Of a stretch of DNA of 64,000 bases, positions 32,589 to 42,554 are shown one piece after another. Both the position numbers and the translations under genes were made by a program. The stretch covers positions 18,317-82,316 of the forward strand of contig JAFGVN010000026.1 in NCBI GenBank assembly GCA_016937975.1, in the 5' to 3' direction. Every line of letters begins with the position of its first letter. Position 1 is the first letter of the stretch. The notes under the pieces are model-generated. The model worked only from the letters and a program-made list of their open reading frames with translations. It was not told where the DNA came from and searched no databases. The DNA comes from Clostridia bacterium. Its GTDB lineage: Bacteria; Bacillota; Clostridia; Peptostreptococcales; Acidaminobacteraceae.

Positions 32589-33824
32589 ATGAAATATGCA
32601 ATCGCTTTAGAAGGTGGCGGTGCAAAAGGCGCATATCATGCTGGTGCACTAAAAGCCTTGAAGGAACTGGGAATTGAAATAGAAGCAGTGACGGGTACAT
32701 CTATTGGTTCTATCAATGGTGCCTTCTTTATTCAAGAAGGTGTGGAACCTCTCATTGAGTTTTGGGAGAACATCACACCAGAGAGGTTAATTCCGGATAA
32801 GTATCCCATTTTAAAAGAAGCCTTGGTTTCTGGTACCGTTAATGACTATAGAAAATTCTTGAAAGAAATTAGAGGTACAATATCTGATAGAGGGTTGGAT
32901 TTAACCAATTTTAAACAGACCCTGTATGAGTTTATTGATGAAAAGACAATTCGAGAAAAATCAATTAATTTTGGCTTGGTAACCTATTCTCTAACGGATT
33001 TAAAGGCTGAAGAATTAATCCTTAAAGACATACCAGAAGGAAAATTAATTGAGTATCTTATTGCCAGCTCCTATTTGCCTGTTTTCAAAAGAGAAAGAAT
33101 TTCTGGAAAAGCTTTTTTAGATGGTGCTTTTTATGACAATCTACCGGTGAATTTATTAATTGAAAATGGTTATAAAAAAATTATTGCCATTGAACTGTTG
33201 GGTATTGGCTTAAAGAAGAAAGTAAAATCAGATGATGTGGAAATCATCAATATAAAGCCTTCGGATGATACAGGAGGCATTGTGGATTTCAGAGAAGGTT
33301 TGAGTCATAAGAATATCTTAATGGGGTATTATGATACCATGAGAATTTTCAAACTGCTCTATGGCAAATGGTACTATTTAACAGATATGTGGTCTCCTAA
33401 AAAAGCCTATGATTTTATTGATCATTTGACAGAAGAACAAGTCCATGGTTTGGCAGATGTTTTATATCTGGATAGAATCCCTTATAAGAGATGCTTATTT
33501 GAAAGAATTGTACCGGGGATGATGAAGCTTTTGGATATACCAGAGCAAGCAGATTATAATATGATTTTGCTATACATCTTAGAGTATTTAGGTAAAAAAT
33601 TAGAAGTTGAAAGATATCAAATGTTAACTATGGATCAACTCATAGACTTAATAAAGGATCAACTCTATCAAACCAGTCAAGAAACCATTGATTGGCGTGA
33701 ATCTTTAGTTAAGTTAATGCAGACGACCAATATTTATAGTTCAACGTTTAAAGATAAAGTAATTTTAGCATGTGCACAAATTATCATTACAGGAAAAAAT
33801 GAAGGAGGTCCTGATGGATTATAA
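32589..33824 (+). CDS. Patatin-like phospholipase
   Basis: Lipid acyl hydrolase family, 411 residues. Oxyanion loop EGGGAKGAYHAG, nucleophile Ser in TGTSIGSING and the Asp of the dyad in FLDGAFYDNLP are all visible. Residues beyond about 230 are a helical extension without a motif I recognise. Start follows CATAGGAGG. The last 11 bases overlap the start of the sugar mutase gene. Substrate unknown. Confidence 0.88.
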   Translation: MKYAIALEGGGAKGAYHAGALKALKELGIEIEAVTGTSIGSINGAFFIQEGVEPLIEFWENITPERLIPDKYPILKEALVSGTVNDYRKFLKEIRGTISDRGLDLTNFKQTLYEFIDEKTIREKSINFGLVTYSLTDLKAEELILKDIPEGKLIEYLIASSYLPVFKRERISGKAFLDGAFYDNLPVNLLIENGYKKIIAIELLGIGLKKKVKSDDVEIINIKPSDDTGGIVDFREGLSHKNILMGYYDTMRIFKLLYGKWYYLTDMWSPKKAYDFIDHLTEEQVHGLADVLYLDRIPYKRCLFERIVPGMMKLLDIPEQADYNMILLYILEYLGKKLEVERYQMLTMDQLIDLIKDQLYQTSQETIDWRESLVKLMQTTNIYSSTFKDKVILACAQIIITGKNEGGPDGL

Positions 33825-35514
33825 AGCGAGATATGAAGAATGGTTAAGCAATACATATTTTGATGAAGCCTTTAGAAGCGAGCTACAATCAATTGCTTCA
33901 GATGAAAAGGAAATTGAAGAAAGGTTTTATACAGATTTAGAATTTGGTACCGGTGGCATGCGAGGTATTATTGGTGCAGGAACAAATCGTATGAATGCCT
34001 ATGTCATTAGAAAAGCAAGTCAAGGCTTTGCAAATTTTGCAAAGAAAAGATATGAAGAGAATGCCATTGTTATCGCCCATGACTGTCGTCATAAATCACC
34101 GGATTTTGCTTTAGAGACAGCTCTTGTTTTTGCTGCAAATGGTATTAAGGCTTATCTTTTTGAGTCCTTAAGATCAACGCCAGAGTTGTCATTTGCAGTA
34201 AGAAATTTAAAGGCTTCTGTAGGTGTAGTGGTTACTGCAAGTCACAATCCTCCTGCTTATAATGGTTTCAAAGTTTATGGGGATGACGGTTGTCAGCTTT
34301 TACCTGCTGATGCAGACATGGTAGTTGATGAAGTGAAGAAAATTGAAACCTTTGATCAAGTAAAATATATGACGAAAGAGGAAGCCTTAGAAAAAGGATT
34401 ATTGGAATACATCAGTGAAGCTCAAGATGATGCTTATTTAGATATGGTTGAAACTGTAGCTGTTAATCCAACAATCATTGAATCCTCCGATTTAAAGGTT
34501 GTCTACACACCTCTTCATGGTACAGGTGCAAGACCGATTTCTGAAATGCAAAAAAGAAGAAAGCTTAAAAATTTCTATCCAGTGGAAGCACAAATGATTC
34601 CGGATGCGAACTTTTCAACTTTAAAATCACCGAATCCTGAAGATGTAAGTGCCTTTGAAATGGGTATTGCATTGGCGAAAGAGAAGGATGCAGATCTTGT
34701 GATTGCAACAGATCCAGACTGTGATAGAGTAGGACTAGTGGTTAAAACAGAGCAGGGTTATGAAGCCTTAAATGGCAATCAAACCGGTGTTCTTTTAGTA
34801 GATTATATTTTATCAAATTTACCAGAGTTACCAGAGAAGCCTTTATTGGTAAACACAATCGTGACTTCAGGTATGGCAGAAAAAGTTATTTTATCTTATG
34901 GTGCAGAACTTGAAAGTACATTAACAGGCTTTAAGTTCATTGGTGAGAAAATCAAACAATACGAAGATGGCTCAAAGACTTTCTTATTTGGTTATGAAGA
35001 AAGTTACGGTTATTTAGCTAGTACCCATGTTAGAGATAAAGATGCTGTTATTGCCACCATGTTAGCCGTTGAAATGGCAGCAAAATACAAAAGTGAAAAC
35101 AAATCTTTAATGGATCGATTGAATGAGTTGTTTGAGAAGTTTGGGTATTATCAAGAGAGCTTAACTTCTATTGTTCTAGAAGGTAAAGCGGGATTGGAAA
35201 AAATAAAGAGAGTCATGAGCTCATTAAGAGCAAATCCAATTCAAGAGGTTGCTGGTTTGAAAGTGGCTTCTGTCATGGATTGTTTGGATCAAAGCATTGT
35301 CGATGTGAACGGTAAAAGATCGAATAACTTACCAAAATCAAATGTTTTGAAATATTATTTGGAAGATGGTTCATGGTTTGCAGCAAGACCTTCTGGTACA
35401 GAGCCGAAATTAAAAATCTATTTTTCAATTAAAGGTGATACAAGGGATCATTGCCAAATGCATTTGAAAAAAGTTGAGGAAAAAGTATTAGAACTTGTTA
35501 ATTCAGTGGAATAA
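33814..35514 (+). CDS. Phosphoglucomutase / phosphomannomutase
   Basis: Alpha-D-phosphohexomutase, 566 residues, interconverting hexose 1- and 6-phosphates. Phospho-Ser is in VVTASHNPPAYNGFKVYG, the Mg2+ loop is TDPDCDRVG, the sugar-binding loop is GYEESYGY, and the phosphate-binding loop RPSGTEPKLKIY is near the C-terminus. Length and the N-terminal EFGTGGMRGIIGAGTNRMN match PgcA-type enzymes. ATG 33814 follows GAAGGAGG; an upstream in-frame start would overlap the patatin gene more. Confidence 0.93.
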   Translation: MDYKARYEEWLSNTYFDEAFRSELQSIASDEKEIEERFYTDLEFGTGGMRGIIGAGTNRMNAYVIRKASQGFANFAKKRYEENAIVIAHDCRHKSPDFALETALVFAANGIKAYLFESLRSTPELSFAVRNLKASVGVVVTASHNPPAYNGFKVYGDDGCQLLPADADMVVDEVKKIETFDQVKYMTKEEALEKGLLEYISEAQDDAYLDMVETVAVNPTIIESSDLKVVYTPLHGTGARPISEMQKRRKLKNFYPVEAQMIPDANFSTLKSPNPEDVSAFEMGIALAKEKDADLVIATDPDCDRVGLVVKTEQGYEALNGNQTGVLLVDYILSNLPELPEKPLLVNTIVTSGMAEKVILSYGAELESTLTGFKFIGEKIKQYEDGSKTFLFGYEESYGYLASTHVRDKDAVIATMLAVEMAAKYKSENKSLMDRLNELFEKFGYYQESLTSIVLEGKAGLEKIKRVMSSLRANPIQEVAGLKVASVMDCLDQSIVDVNGKRSNNLPKSNVLKYYLEDGSWFAARPSGTEPKLKIYFSIKGDTRDHCQMHLKKVEEKVLELVNSVE

Positions 35515-35540
35515 GATGGCTTTGCCATCTTTTCTTTTTT
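35514..35540 (+). terminator. Terminator after the mutase gene
   Basis: AGATGGC and GCCATCT with loop TTT, followed by TTTCTTTTTT. Confidence 0.8.
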
Positions 35541-35699
35541 CAAATAAAGGATGATGATTTATTTTGTTCCATAAAGAATTTCAAGATGAGAATGGGATAG
35601 AATTCAGACAGGCTCTTTAGCGGGTAAGGGTACATAGACCTACTATGAGTTTTATTTACAAGATGATTGTGATACAATTGTTCTGAATTGAGGAAAGTT

Positions 35700-36809
35700 A
35701 TGAAAAATATTATTCACTTAAAGGATTATTCAGATATTTATAATCCACCTAAAGAAAAAAAAATATTTAAGAGAGCCTATTGCACCCAGTCAAGGATGGT
35801 GGGCGTTATTGGCATAAGAATTCACTATGAAGAAGTGGTTTTGTTTTTTCATTTAGATTATGAAGAATACGGCTTTGATGGTTTTGAAGTCTGTGATGTT
35901 AAAGATGAAACACAAATCCATTTTATCACAGAGGAAATGATGGGTGGACTTGGTGCCCCCCTTGTTGAAATTACATTAGAAGAAGCTTCTGCATTGATTT
36001 ATAAGGCTGTAGATATTGGCTCACAGTTTCTCTATGAAGTCCCATTGGCATTTTTTGATTACGAAGAATTCTTAGAAGAAACATTCAATGATTTAACAAA
36101 AGATACCTATGAGAAAATCACAACTGAAATGACCAATGCCTATGAAAAAATCAATTACTTTCTCATGCGTACCGCTGGGTATGATTTTGAATATCGCAAT
36201 TTGATGTTAGGTGTTGAGTCGCTGAATTTTGTCATGTCTGATGAACCGACTATGCTTTTGAAAAACTCTATTGAAAAATCAAAAGATTGCTATGTTTGTC
36301 ATGCGGTTACAGATTATAAAGATGCCTATAAAATGCAAGTCATTGAAATTAAAATGGACGGAACTATTGAAAAGGCGGAGATTAAAAGTGAAATGGTTAT
36401 TTCACCTAAAGAAGCGTCCTTTCAACTGAATCGTCGAGAATATATATTAGTGGGATACGTTGACCATTTAGAAAGTTTTAAAAGGAATTTTGAAAGAAAA
36501 CATCCATCCGCGATGAAGAATTTATATGATGGCGGCGATTTATATACGATTTTTCATAGCCACAATGATCATGTAAAGCATTCAGTTTATTACTTAAACG
36601 AAGATGTAAAGGGTATGATTTATGTTACAGATGCTCACCAAGTAATCATTGCAGCTTATAAGAACACTGAATTTGACGATTTGAAAGACCTTATTCATTT
36701 AGAATATCCTACGTTAAGTATGTTAATGGAACTGGAAGCAGAAATGCCTCTTGTTTATCAATTTGTCACTTCTGGTCAAGAAGATTTTCTAGAGTTTGTA
36801 GGAGAGTAA
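35700..36809 (+). CDS. Uncharacterised 369-residue protein
   Basis: I do not recognise a family. The protein is cytosolic by appearance, without a signal peptide or membrane segment, and rich in acidic and aromatic residues. A Cys-His pair in KDCYVCHAV and the segments FHSHNDHVKHSVYYLNED and GMIYVTDAHQVIIAAYKN stand out. ATG 35700 follows TTGAGGAAAG; the TTG at 35688 lies in the ribosome site. It ends 1 base before the transporter gene, so the two are co-transcribed. Confidence 0.75.
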   Translation: MKNIIHLKDYSDIYNPPKEKKIFKRAYCTQSRMVGVIGIRIHYEEVVLFFHLDYEEYGFDGFEVCDVKDETQIHFITEEMMGGLGAPLVEITLEEASALIYKAVDIGSQFLYEVPLAFFDYEEFLEETFNDLTKDTYEKITTEMTNAYEKINYFLMRTAGYDFEYRNLMLGVESLNFVMSDEPTMLLKNSIEKSKDCYVCHAVTDYKDAYKMQVIEIKMDGTIEKAEIKSEMVISPKEASFQLNRREYILVGYVDHLESFKRNFERKHPSAMKNLYDGGDLYTIFHSHNDHVKHSVYYLNEDVKGMIYVTDAHQVIIAAYKNTEFDDLKDLIHLEYPTLSMLMELEAEMPLVYQFVTSGQEDFLEFVGE

Positions 36810-36810
36810 A

Positions 36811-37734
36811 ATGGATATAAACAAAATTATTTTATTATTTTTATTAATCATTATCGGCTATATTGCAAAGAAAGCAAAATTTGTCGAATCAGAAATCAAA
36901 TCCCATATCAGTAGTTTAGTACTGAATGTCACTTTGCCACTGTATATTTTTACAGCCATGCAGTTCGATTTCTCAAGAGATGTATTAAAGGAAACTGGGC
37001 AGTTGGTTCTAATTTCTTTTCTATATTATTTAGGCGTAACTCTACTTTCCTACCTGTATGCGAAAGGTTTTAAGTTGAAGGACATGAAAAAAGATGTCTT
37101 TCAATATGTCATTATTTTCTCCAATGTCGGTTACATGGGCTATCCTATTATGAATGAAATTGCTGGAGATCAAGGCCGTTTTTACGCTGCGATTTACAAC
37201 TTATCTTTCAATCTGTTAACATGGACACTTGGCGTTTATATCATGTCTAGACATCAAAATAGATTAGAAAGACCAAGTGTCAAAGATCGCCTGAAGCATA
37301 TTTTCAATCCGAGTTTAGTAGCGGTTATTTTAGGCTTTCTATGTTTTGTAACATCCTTTAAACTGCCAACAATTGTTATGGAAACCTTCACTTCAGTCGG
37401 TGGTGTGACAACACCTCTCTCTATGATGTTTATTGGTATCATCCTAGCAGAAATAACGTTTAAAGATATGATTGCAGATTGGTCTGTTTTATTGGTATCT
37501 TCTATTCGATTATTCATTACACCTCTTCTAACATGGGTGATTTTAAGAACCTTTGGTTTTGAAGGTTTGGTTTTGACTATTCCAGTAGTTCTTGCTGCAA
37601 TGCCTGCAGCTGCTAATACTGCCATTGTAGCTGCTCGTTATGAGAACGACTACCACATGGCTTCAAAACTCATTTTTATGACAACCTTATTATCGATTGT
37701 AACAATTCCGATTATATTAAAAATAATTGGGTAA
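36811..37734 (+). CDS. AEC-family (auxin efflux carrier-like) transporter
   Basis: Membrane protein of 307 residues with about ten helices in two groups of five. Family features are FLLIIIGYIAKKAKF at the N-terminus, SNVGYMGYPIMNEI in the middle of half one and AAMPAAANTAIVAARY in half two. Bacterial members export malate, malonate or other organic acids; the substrate here is unknown. Confidence 0.85.
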   Translation: MDINKIILLFLLIIIGYIAKKAKFVESEIKSHISSLVLNVTLPLYIFTAMQFDFSRDVLKETGQLVLISFLYYLGVTLLSYLYAKGFKLKDMKKDVFQYVIIFSNVGYMGYPIMNEIAGDQGRFYAAIYNLSFNLLTWTLGVYIMSRHQNRLERPSVKDRLKHIFNPSLVAVILGFLCFVTSFKLPTIVMETFTSVGGVTTPLSMMFIGIILAEITFKDMIADWSVLLVSSIRLFITPLLTWVILRTFGFEGLVLTIPVVLAAMPAAANTAIVAARYENDYHMASKLIFMTTLLSIVTIPIILKIIG

Positions 37735-37742
37735 AAAAAGTG

Positions 37743-37771
37743 TTGCAATGGGTTTCGATATGTGTTATATT
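37743..37771 (+). promoter_or_regulatory. Sigma-A promoter of metK
   Basis: TTGCAA and TATATT with a 17-base spacer, just before the SAM riboswitch. Confidence 0.65.
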
Positions 37772-37790
37772 TTAATCCGAATTAAATAAA

Positions 37791-37922
37791 CCTATTAAGA
37801 GAGACTGAGGGAATAGGCCCGATGACGTCCAGCAACCGGTTTTTTCACGGTGCTAAATCCTACAGAAGATTCTGAGAGATAGGCGAGTACTTTACCTTTT
37901 CTTTTAGAGAGGGTTTTTTTAT
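37791..37922 (+). promoter_or_regulatory. SAM-I (S-box) riboswitch and terminator
   Basis: P1 is CCTAT (37791-37795) with ATAGG (37879-37883). Conserved S-box pieces follow in order: AAGAGAGACTGAGGGA, GGCCCGATGA, CCAGCAACC, GGTGCTAAATCC and GAGAGATAGG. A terminator stem ACCTTTTCT/AGAGAGGGT (37894-37914) with a T tract follows. SAM binding should stabilise P1 and allow termination before metK. Confidence 0.95.
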
Positions 37923-38008
37923 TTTTAAGATATAATACGTGTGTTAGAAGCTTTAAGCAAAAACAAAAGTAATCTGTTGACAGATTCAAATAAAAGGAGG
38001 ATTAATAA

Positions 38009-39193
38009 ATGAAAAGATTATTTACATCTGAGTCAGTAACTGAAGGTCATCCTGACAAAATGTGTGACCAAATTTCAGACTCAATTCTTGATGCAATTTA
38101 TGCTCAAGATCCAAATGCAAGAGTAGCTTGCGAAACATCAATTACAACTGGTCTTGTTTTAATTTCTGGTGAAATTACAACGAACTGCTATGTTGACATC
38201 CAAAAAACAGTACGTGAGACTGTTAGAGAAATTGGTTATGACCGTGCGAAATTCGGTTTTGACTGTGACACTTGTGGTGTAATTGTTGCTTTAGATGAGC
38301 AATCAAGCGACATTGCAATGGGTGTAGATGATGCTTTAGAGCATAGAGAAGGTCAAATGGATGATATCGAAGCAACTGGAGCTGGTGACCAAGGTATTAT
38401 GTTCGGTTTTGCATGTAATGAAACTGAAGAATTAATGCCATTACCGATTTCTTTAGCTCATAAGTTAGCTAAGCGTCTTTCTGATGTTCGTAAAGATGGT
38501 ACATTAGATTATTTAAGACCAGATGGTAAAACTCAAGTGACAGTGGAATACGATGATGCTGGTAAGCCAGTAAGAGTTGATACAATCGTTATTTCAACAC
38601 AACATGCTCCAGAAGCGACAAGAGAGCAAATTCAAAAAGATTTAATCAAACATGTTGTTGAGCCAATTGTTGACGCTTCATTGTTAGATGAAAATACAAA
38701 GTACCTAATCAACCCAACGGGTCGTTTCGTAATTGGTGGACCACACGGTGATGCGGGTTTAACAGGTAGAAAGATTATTGTTGACACTTATGGTGGATAC
38801 TCTCGTCATGGTGGCGGTGCATTCTCAGGTAAGGACCCAACAAAAGTTGACCGTTCTGCTGCATATGCTGCAAGATATGTAGCTAAAAACATTGTAGCTG
38901 CTGGTTTAGCAGACAAATGTGAATTAGAATTGGCATACGCTATTGGTGTTGCACACCCAGTTTCATTATTTGTTGAAACATTCGGTACTGGCAAGGTTGA
39001 TGAGAAATTAATTCAAGAATTAATCATCAAGCACTTTGACTTAAGACCAGCTGCAATCATTAGAGACTTAGAATTAAGACAACCTATTTACAAGCAAACA
39101 GCTGCTTATGGTCACTTTGGTAGAACAGATATTGATTTACCATGGGAAAGAACTGATAAAGCTGAAATCTTAAGAAAAGAAGCTGGTTTATAA
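38009..39193 (+). CDS. metK: S-adenosylmethionine synthetase
   Basis: Makes SAM from methionine and ATP, 394 residues. Signatures are [19 protein letters not shown] at the N-terminus, [16 protein letters not shown], and the phosphate loop [19 protein letters not shown]. Strong AAAGGAGG before the ATG. The product feeds back through the riboswitch in the leader. Confidence 0.97.
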   Translation: MKRLFTSESVTEGHPDKMCDQISDSILDAIYAQDPNARVACETSITTGLVLISGEITTNCYVDIQKTVRETVREIGYDRAKFGFDCDTCGVIVALDEQSSDIAMGVDDALEHREGQMDDIEATGAGDQGIMFGFACNETEELMPLPISLAHKLAKRLSDVRKDGTLDYLRPDGKTQVTVEYDDAGKPVRVDTIVISTQHAPEATREQIQKDLIKHVVEPIVDASLLDENTKYLINPTGRFVIGGPHGDAGLTGRKIIVDTYGGYSRHGGGAFSGKDPTKVDRSAAYAARYVAKNIVAAGLADKCELELAYAIGVAHPVSLFVETFGTGKVDEKLIQELIIKHFDLRPAAIIRDLELRQPIYKQTAAYGHFGRTDIDLPWERTDKAEILRKEAGL

Positions 39194-39204
39194 GAAGATT
39201 AATG

Positions 39205-39236
39205 ACCTCGGTAAATTATTTTACCGAGGTTTTCTT
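39205..39236 (+). terminator. Terminator after metK
   Basis: ACCTCGGTAA and TTACCGAGGT form a 10-bp stem, then TTTTCTT. Confidence 0.82.
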
Positions 39237-39293
39237 ATTGATAGTGATTTTCAATAGGCAAACTGGGTATAGGACTTTCAGGAGGTGTTTTTT

Positions 39294-39701
39294 ATGAAAT
39301 TTCAATGGGAAGAAAACCTGGTGTTAGGTATTACCCAAATCGATAAAGAGCATATGGAATTGGTACAGCAAGCCAACAAACTGTTCGATGCCTTAGGTGA
39401 TCCAGACAAAAGTTCAAAGGAGATTTTAGAGACGTTGAATTTTTTAGCAGGTTATGTGGTGAACCATTTCAATTCTGAGGAAAAATTACAATTGAAATAT
39501 GGTTATCCTATGTTTAACCAGCACAAACGTATCCATGAGGATTTTAAGAAAGAAGTAGCGACTTTAATTCATGATATTGAAATAAATGGACTGAAAACCT
39601 CGCAAAAATTGTCTATTAACAAAATGGTAATTCATTGGTTAAAAAATCATATTGGCGTAGAAGATCGAAAAGTAGCAGAGTATATAAAGTCAAAACAGTA
39701 A
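39294..39701 (+). CDS. Bacteriohemerythrin
   Basis: Single-domain di-iron O2-binding protein, 135 residues. Iron ligands appear as His in IDKEHMELVQ, HFNSEEKLQ (HxxxE), NQHKRIHEDF and the C-terminal HWLKNHIGVEDRKV. ATG 39294 follows CAGGAGGTG. It could buffer or carry oxygen in a cell that also has an O2-type H-NOX receptor. Own terminator, monocistronic. Confidence 0.92.
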   Translation: MKFQWEENLVLGITQIDKEHMELVQQANKLFDALGDPDKSSKEILETLNFLAGYVVNHFNSEEKLQLKYGYPMFNQHKRIHEDFKKEVATLIHDIEINGLKTSQKLSINKMVIHWLKNHIGVEDRKVAEYIKSKQ

Positions 39702-39705
39702 GTGG

Positions 39706-39730
39706 AGATATCTCTTTGAGATATCTTTCT
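39706..39730 (+). terminator. Terminator after hemerythrin gene
   Basis: AGATATCTC and GAGATATCT with loop TTT, then TTCTTC. Confidence 0.75.
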
Positions 39731-39866
39731 TCATTGAGGACAGTTTATTTACTTTTATAAGTAGTGAAAGTTATAAATTATTAAATTCTTGAACTGTGAA
39801 AGCAATTCCATAGAGCTTTGTCCATGAATATGTTATGATTGTTAAGAACATAAATTGGAGATGAAA

Positions 39867-42080
39867 ATGGAAATACAAGGTACAGTTGTTGAAATAATAT
39901 TTAAAAATGATGAAAATGGTTATACCATTGCTTCCATAGATGACAATATGGAAATGGTCATTGTTGTCGGATATATGCCTTTGATAAAAGAAGGTGAATA
40001 TATGCGATTCATTGGAGAACCTACTTTTCACAAGACCTATGGAGAACAGTTTAAAGTAACGAGTTCCGAAGTCATTGAACCAAAGGAAGCGACAGGCATT
40101 ATCAAGTATTTGGGTTCAGGAATCATTAAAGGCATTGGACCCTCATTGGCAGAAAAGATTGTAGAAGTCTTTAAAGAAACTGCTTTAGATGTGATGCGGT
40201 ATAATCCTGAAAAATTGTTGGTGATTCCAGGCATTGGAAAGAGTAAACTTGAGCAAATTATGGCTTCTTTTGCTGAACAGAATGCCATGAGTGAAATCAT
40301 CATGTTTTTGCAGAAATACAATATCTCTGTTGCATATGCGACTAAGATTTATAATACCTTTAAAGAAAAAACCATAGCCAAAATAACTGAAAACCCCTAT
40401 ATACTTGCTGAAGAGGTGAAGGGTATTGGTTTTAAGATGGCTGATGAAATCGCTCATATGATGGGTGTTGAGAATGACAGTCCCTACAGATTGTTTTCGG
40501 GTATCAAGCATGTCTTGAATAGTATTGTAAACAATGGTCATACTTTTGCCTTCGAGCATCAATTGATAATGGAATCTTGTCAAAATCTTGAAGTGACAGA
40601 AGAGGTGGTCAAACAAGAAATTACGGAATTGATTTTAAAAGGAGATTTGCACAGATCTGAAATAGAAGGTGAAAAAGCCATCTATCTTACCAATTACTAT
40701 AATGCCGAACTGGGTGTGTGTAAAAAACTGTCTCACTTGGCTTATGCACATATTGATATGATCAATGTGGATATGGATAAGGAATTGGAGTATTGTCAAC
40801 AGAACCAAAACATTGAACTCGCTGAAATGCAAAAGCATGCCATAAAAGAAGCTATTAATCATGGGGTTTTAGTGATTACTGGTGGACCAGGAACAGGTAA
40901 GACAACCATTATAAATTCTATCATTGAGATTTTTGAAAGACAAAAATTAAAGGTTCTTTTGGCTGCACCAACGGGAAGAGCTGCAAAGCGTATGTCAGAA
41001 GCCTGTTTGAAGGAATCCAAAACCATTCACAGACTATTGGAATATCAATACAGTGATTCAGGGTATTTGGCTTTTAACAAGAATAGTCAGGATCCATTAC
41101 AAGCGGATCTTATCATTGTAGATGAAGCATCTATGCTGGATATCTTATTAATGTATAGTTTATTGGATGCCATTTCCCATGGGACACGAGTTATTTTCGT
41201 TGGAGACGTAGACCAATTGCCTGCTGTTGGTGCAGGGAATGTTTTAAGTGACATGATTGACAGTGAAATGATTGAAACGGTGAAATTAACTGAAATTTTC
41301 AGACAAGCTAAAGAAAGTATGATTGTTATGAATGCTCATAGAATCAATACAGGACAGATGCCAACTTTAAATGAAAAAGATCAAGATTTCTATTTTATCA
41401 AGGCTGGGCGTCCAGAAGAAGTTGTATGGAATATAGTCAATCTATGCAAAGAGAGATTGCCGAATTATTATGGTTTTGATTCTGTACGAGATATTCAGGT
41501 GTTAGCACCTATGAAAAACTCCCCTGTTGGCGTCTTTGCATTAAATCAAGAACTTCAGTTTGTATTAAATCCTGAATCCAAAGAAAAAAGCGAAAAGAAA
41601 TTTGGCGACCAAATCTTTAGAGTTGGCGATAAAATTATGCAAATTAAAAATAATTATAATATTAAATGGCAAAAGAAATATGGCTTTGAAAAGGGGGAAG
41701 GTGTCTTTAATGGTGATATTGGTTATATCACTGATATAGATACAAAAAGTAAAACGGTTTCAGTGTTGTTTGATGATGAACGGGATGTTATCTATGAATT
41801 TAGTCAAATGGATGAGTTGGTTTTATCCTATGCTGTAACTGTGCATAAAAGTCAAGGATCAGAATTTCCAGTCGTTGTTATGCCTCTTTATAATATACCA
41901 CCGATGCTTAGAAATAAGAATATTTTATATACTGCCATTACTAGAGCAAAAGCTTTAGTCGTATTGGTAGGAACACTATTTCAATTGCAAAGCATGATTG
42001 AGAACGTCAGTCAAATCAAGCGTAATTCTGGCTTAAAGATGATGCTTAAAATGGTAAAAGAAGCTTATATTGAAAGATAA
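39867..42080 (+). CDS. recD2: RecD2-type ATP-dependent DNA helicase
   Basis: SF1B 5'-3' helicase of the stand-alone RecD2 class, 737 residues. The N-terminal 320 residues hold an OB-like region and helix-hairpin-helix repeats (GSGIIKGIGPSLAEKI, LLVIPGIGKSKLEQI). Motor motifs are TGGPGTGKTTIINSI (Walker A), LIIVDEASMLD (Walker B), GDVDQLPAVGAGNVL and the C-terminal SYAVTVHKSQGSEFPVVV. No recB or recC nearby. ATG 39867 is chosen from three in-frame candidates because ATTGGAG precedes it; 39861 is also possible. Confidence 0.93.
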   Translation: MEIQGTVVEIIFKNDENGYTIASIDDNMEMVIVVGYMPLIKEGEYMRFIGEPTFHKTYGEQFKVTSSEVIEPKEATGIIKYLGSGIIKGIGPSLAEKIVEVFKETALDVMRYNPEKLLVIPGIGKSKLEQIMASFAEQNAMSEIIMFLQKYNISVAYATKIYNTFKEKTIAKITENPYILAEEVKGIGFKMADEIAHMMGVENDSPYRLFSGIKHVLNSIVNNGHTFAFEHQLIMESCQNLEVTEEVVKQEITELILKGDLHRSEIEGEKAIYLTNYYNAELGVCKKLSHLAYAHIDMINVDMDKELEYCQQNQNIELAEMQKHAIKEAINHGVLVITGGPGTGKTTIINSIIEIFERQKLKVLLAAPTGRAAKRMSEACLKESKTIHRLLEYQYSDSGYLAFNKNSQDPLQADLIIVDEASMLDILLMYSLLDAISHGTRVIFVGDVDQLPAVGAGNVLSDMIDSEMIETVKLTEIFRQAKESMIVMNAHRINTGQMPTLNEKDQDFYFIKAGRPEEVVWNIVNLCKERLPNYYGFDSVRDIQVLAPMKNSPVGVFALNQELQFVLNPESKEKSEKKFGDQIFRVGDKIMQIKNNYNIKWQKKYGFEKGEGVFNGDIGYITDIDTKSKTVSVLFDDERDVIYEFSQMDELVLSYAVTVHKSQGSEFPVVVMPLYNIPPMLRNKNILYTAITRAKALVVLVGTLFQLQSMIENVSQIKRNSGLKMMLKMVKEAYIER

Positions 42081-42108
42081 ATCACCACATTTGTGTGTGA
42101 TTTTTTTT
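42079..42108 (+). terminator. Terminator after recD2
   Basis: AATCACCACA pairs imperfectly with TGTGTGTGATT, followed by nine T. Confidence 0.7.
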
Positions 42109-42145
42109 TATTGGGGTATAATACAAAAGTAATTTAAGGCTGAAA

Positions 42146-42168
42146 TCTCAACTGAGAGGTTTTTTTTG
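42146..42168 (+). terminator. Hairpin with T tract before the STAS gene (possible attenuator)
   Basis: AAATCTC and GAGGTTT pair around a short loop, followed by TTTTTG. A TATAAT at about 42116 lies upstream, so the hairpin would sit in the leader of the STAS gene or end transcripts from recD2. Confidence 0.4.
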
Positions 42169-42197
42169 TAGTTATTTGGATTGTTTAGGAGGACATC

Positions 42198-42542
42198 ATG
42201 GATAAGAGAATTGAAGCTTATTCCCATGAAAATATTCAGGTCATTCAATTCTTGGAAAGACTGACTTATGATGCTATACCCTTTTATAAGGAAGAATTTT
42301 TTAGTGCGATTGTACCTGCTTTTGGTTATGTTCTTGATTTAAGGAAAGTTTCATGGATTGATAGTACCGGTATAGGATTATTGGTTTCTGGGCTGAAGAG
42401 AATTGTTAATGAAGAACAACCGGTATCAGTGATTGTAACCAGTGAATTAATTAGAAAACTCCTTCATATATCCAAATTGGATGAGTTGTTTTATGTAACA
42501 GATGACTTGGATGACGCTTTAAGATATGTAAAGAAAAATTGA
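42198..42542 (+). CDS. STAS-domain anti-sigma factor antagonist
   Basis: A 114-residue protein with the SpoIIAA/RsbV fold. The phosphorylatable Ser is in VSWIDSTGIGLLVSG. Start follows TTAGGAGGAC. The next gene encodes a SpoIIE-type phosphatase, the natural enzyme to dephosphorylate such an antagonist. No anti-sigma kinase gene is adjacent. Confidence 0.88.
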   Translation: MDKRIEAYSHENIQVIQFLERLTYDAIPFYKEEFFSAIVPAFGYVLDLRKVSWIDSTGIGLLVSGLKRIVNEEQPVSVIVTSELIRKLLHISKLDELFYVTDDLDDALRYVKKN

Positions 42543-42554
42543 TGAGAGGATAAT

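Noticed and set aside
37795..37989. Minus-strand small open frame before metK
   Set aside because: It is antisense to the SAM riboswitch, whose conserved parts explain the sequence.
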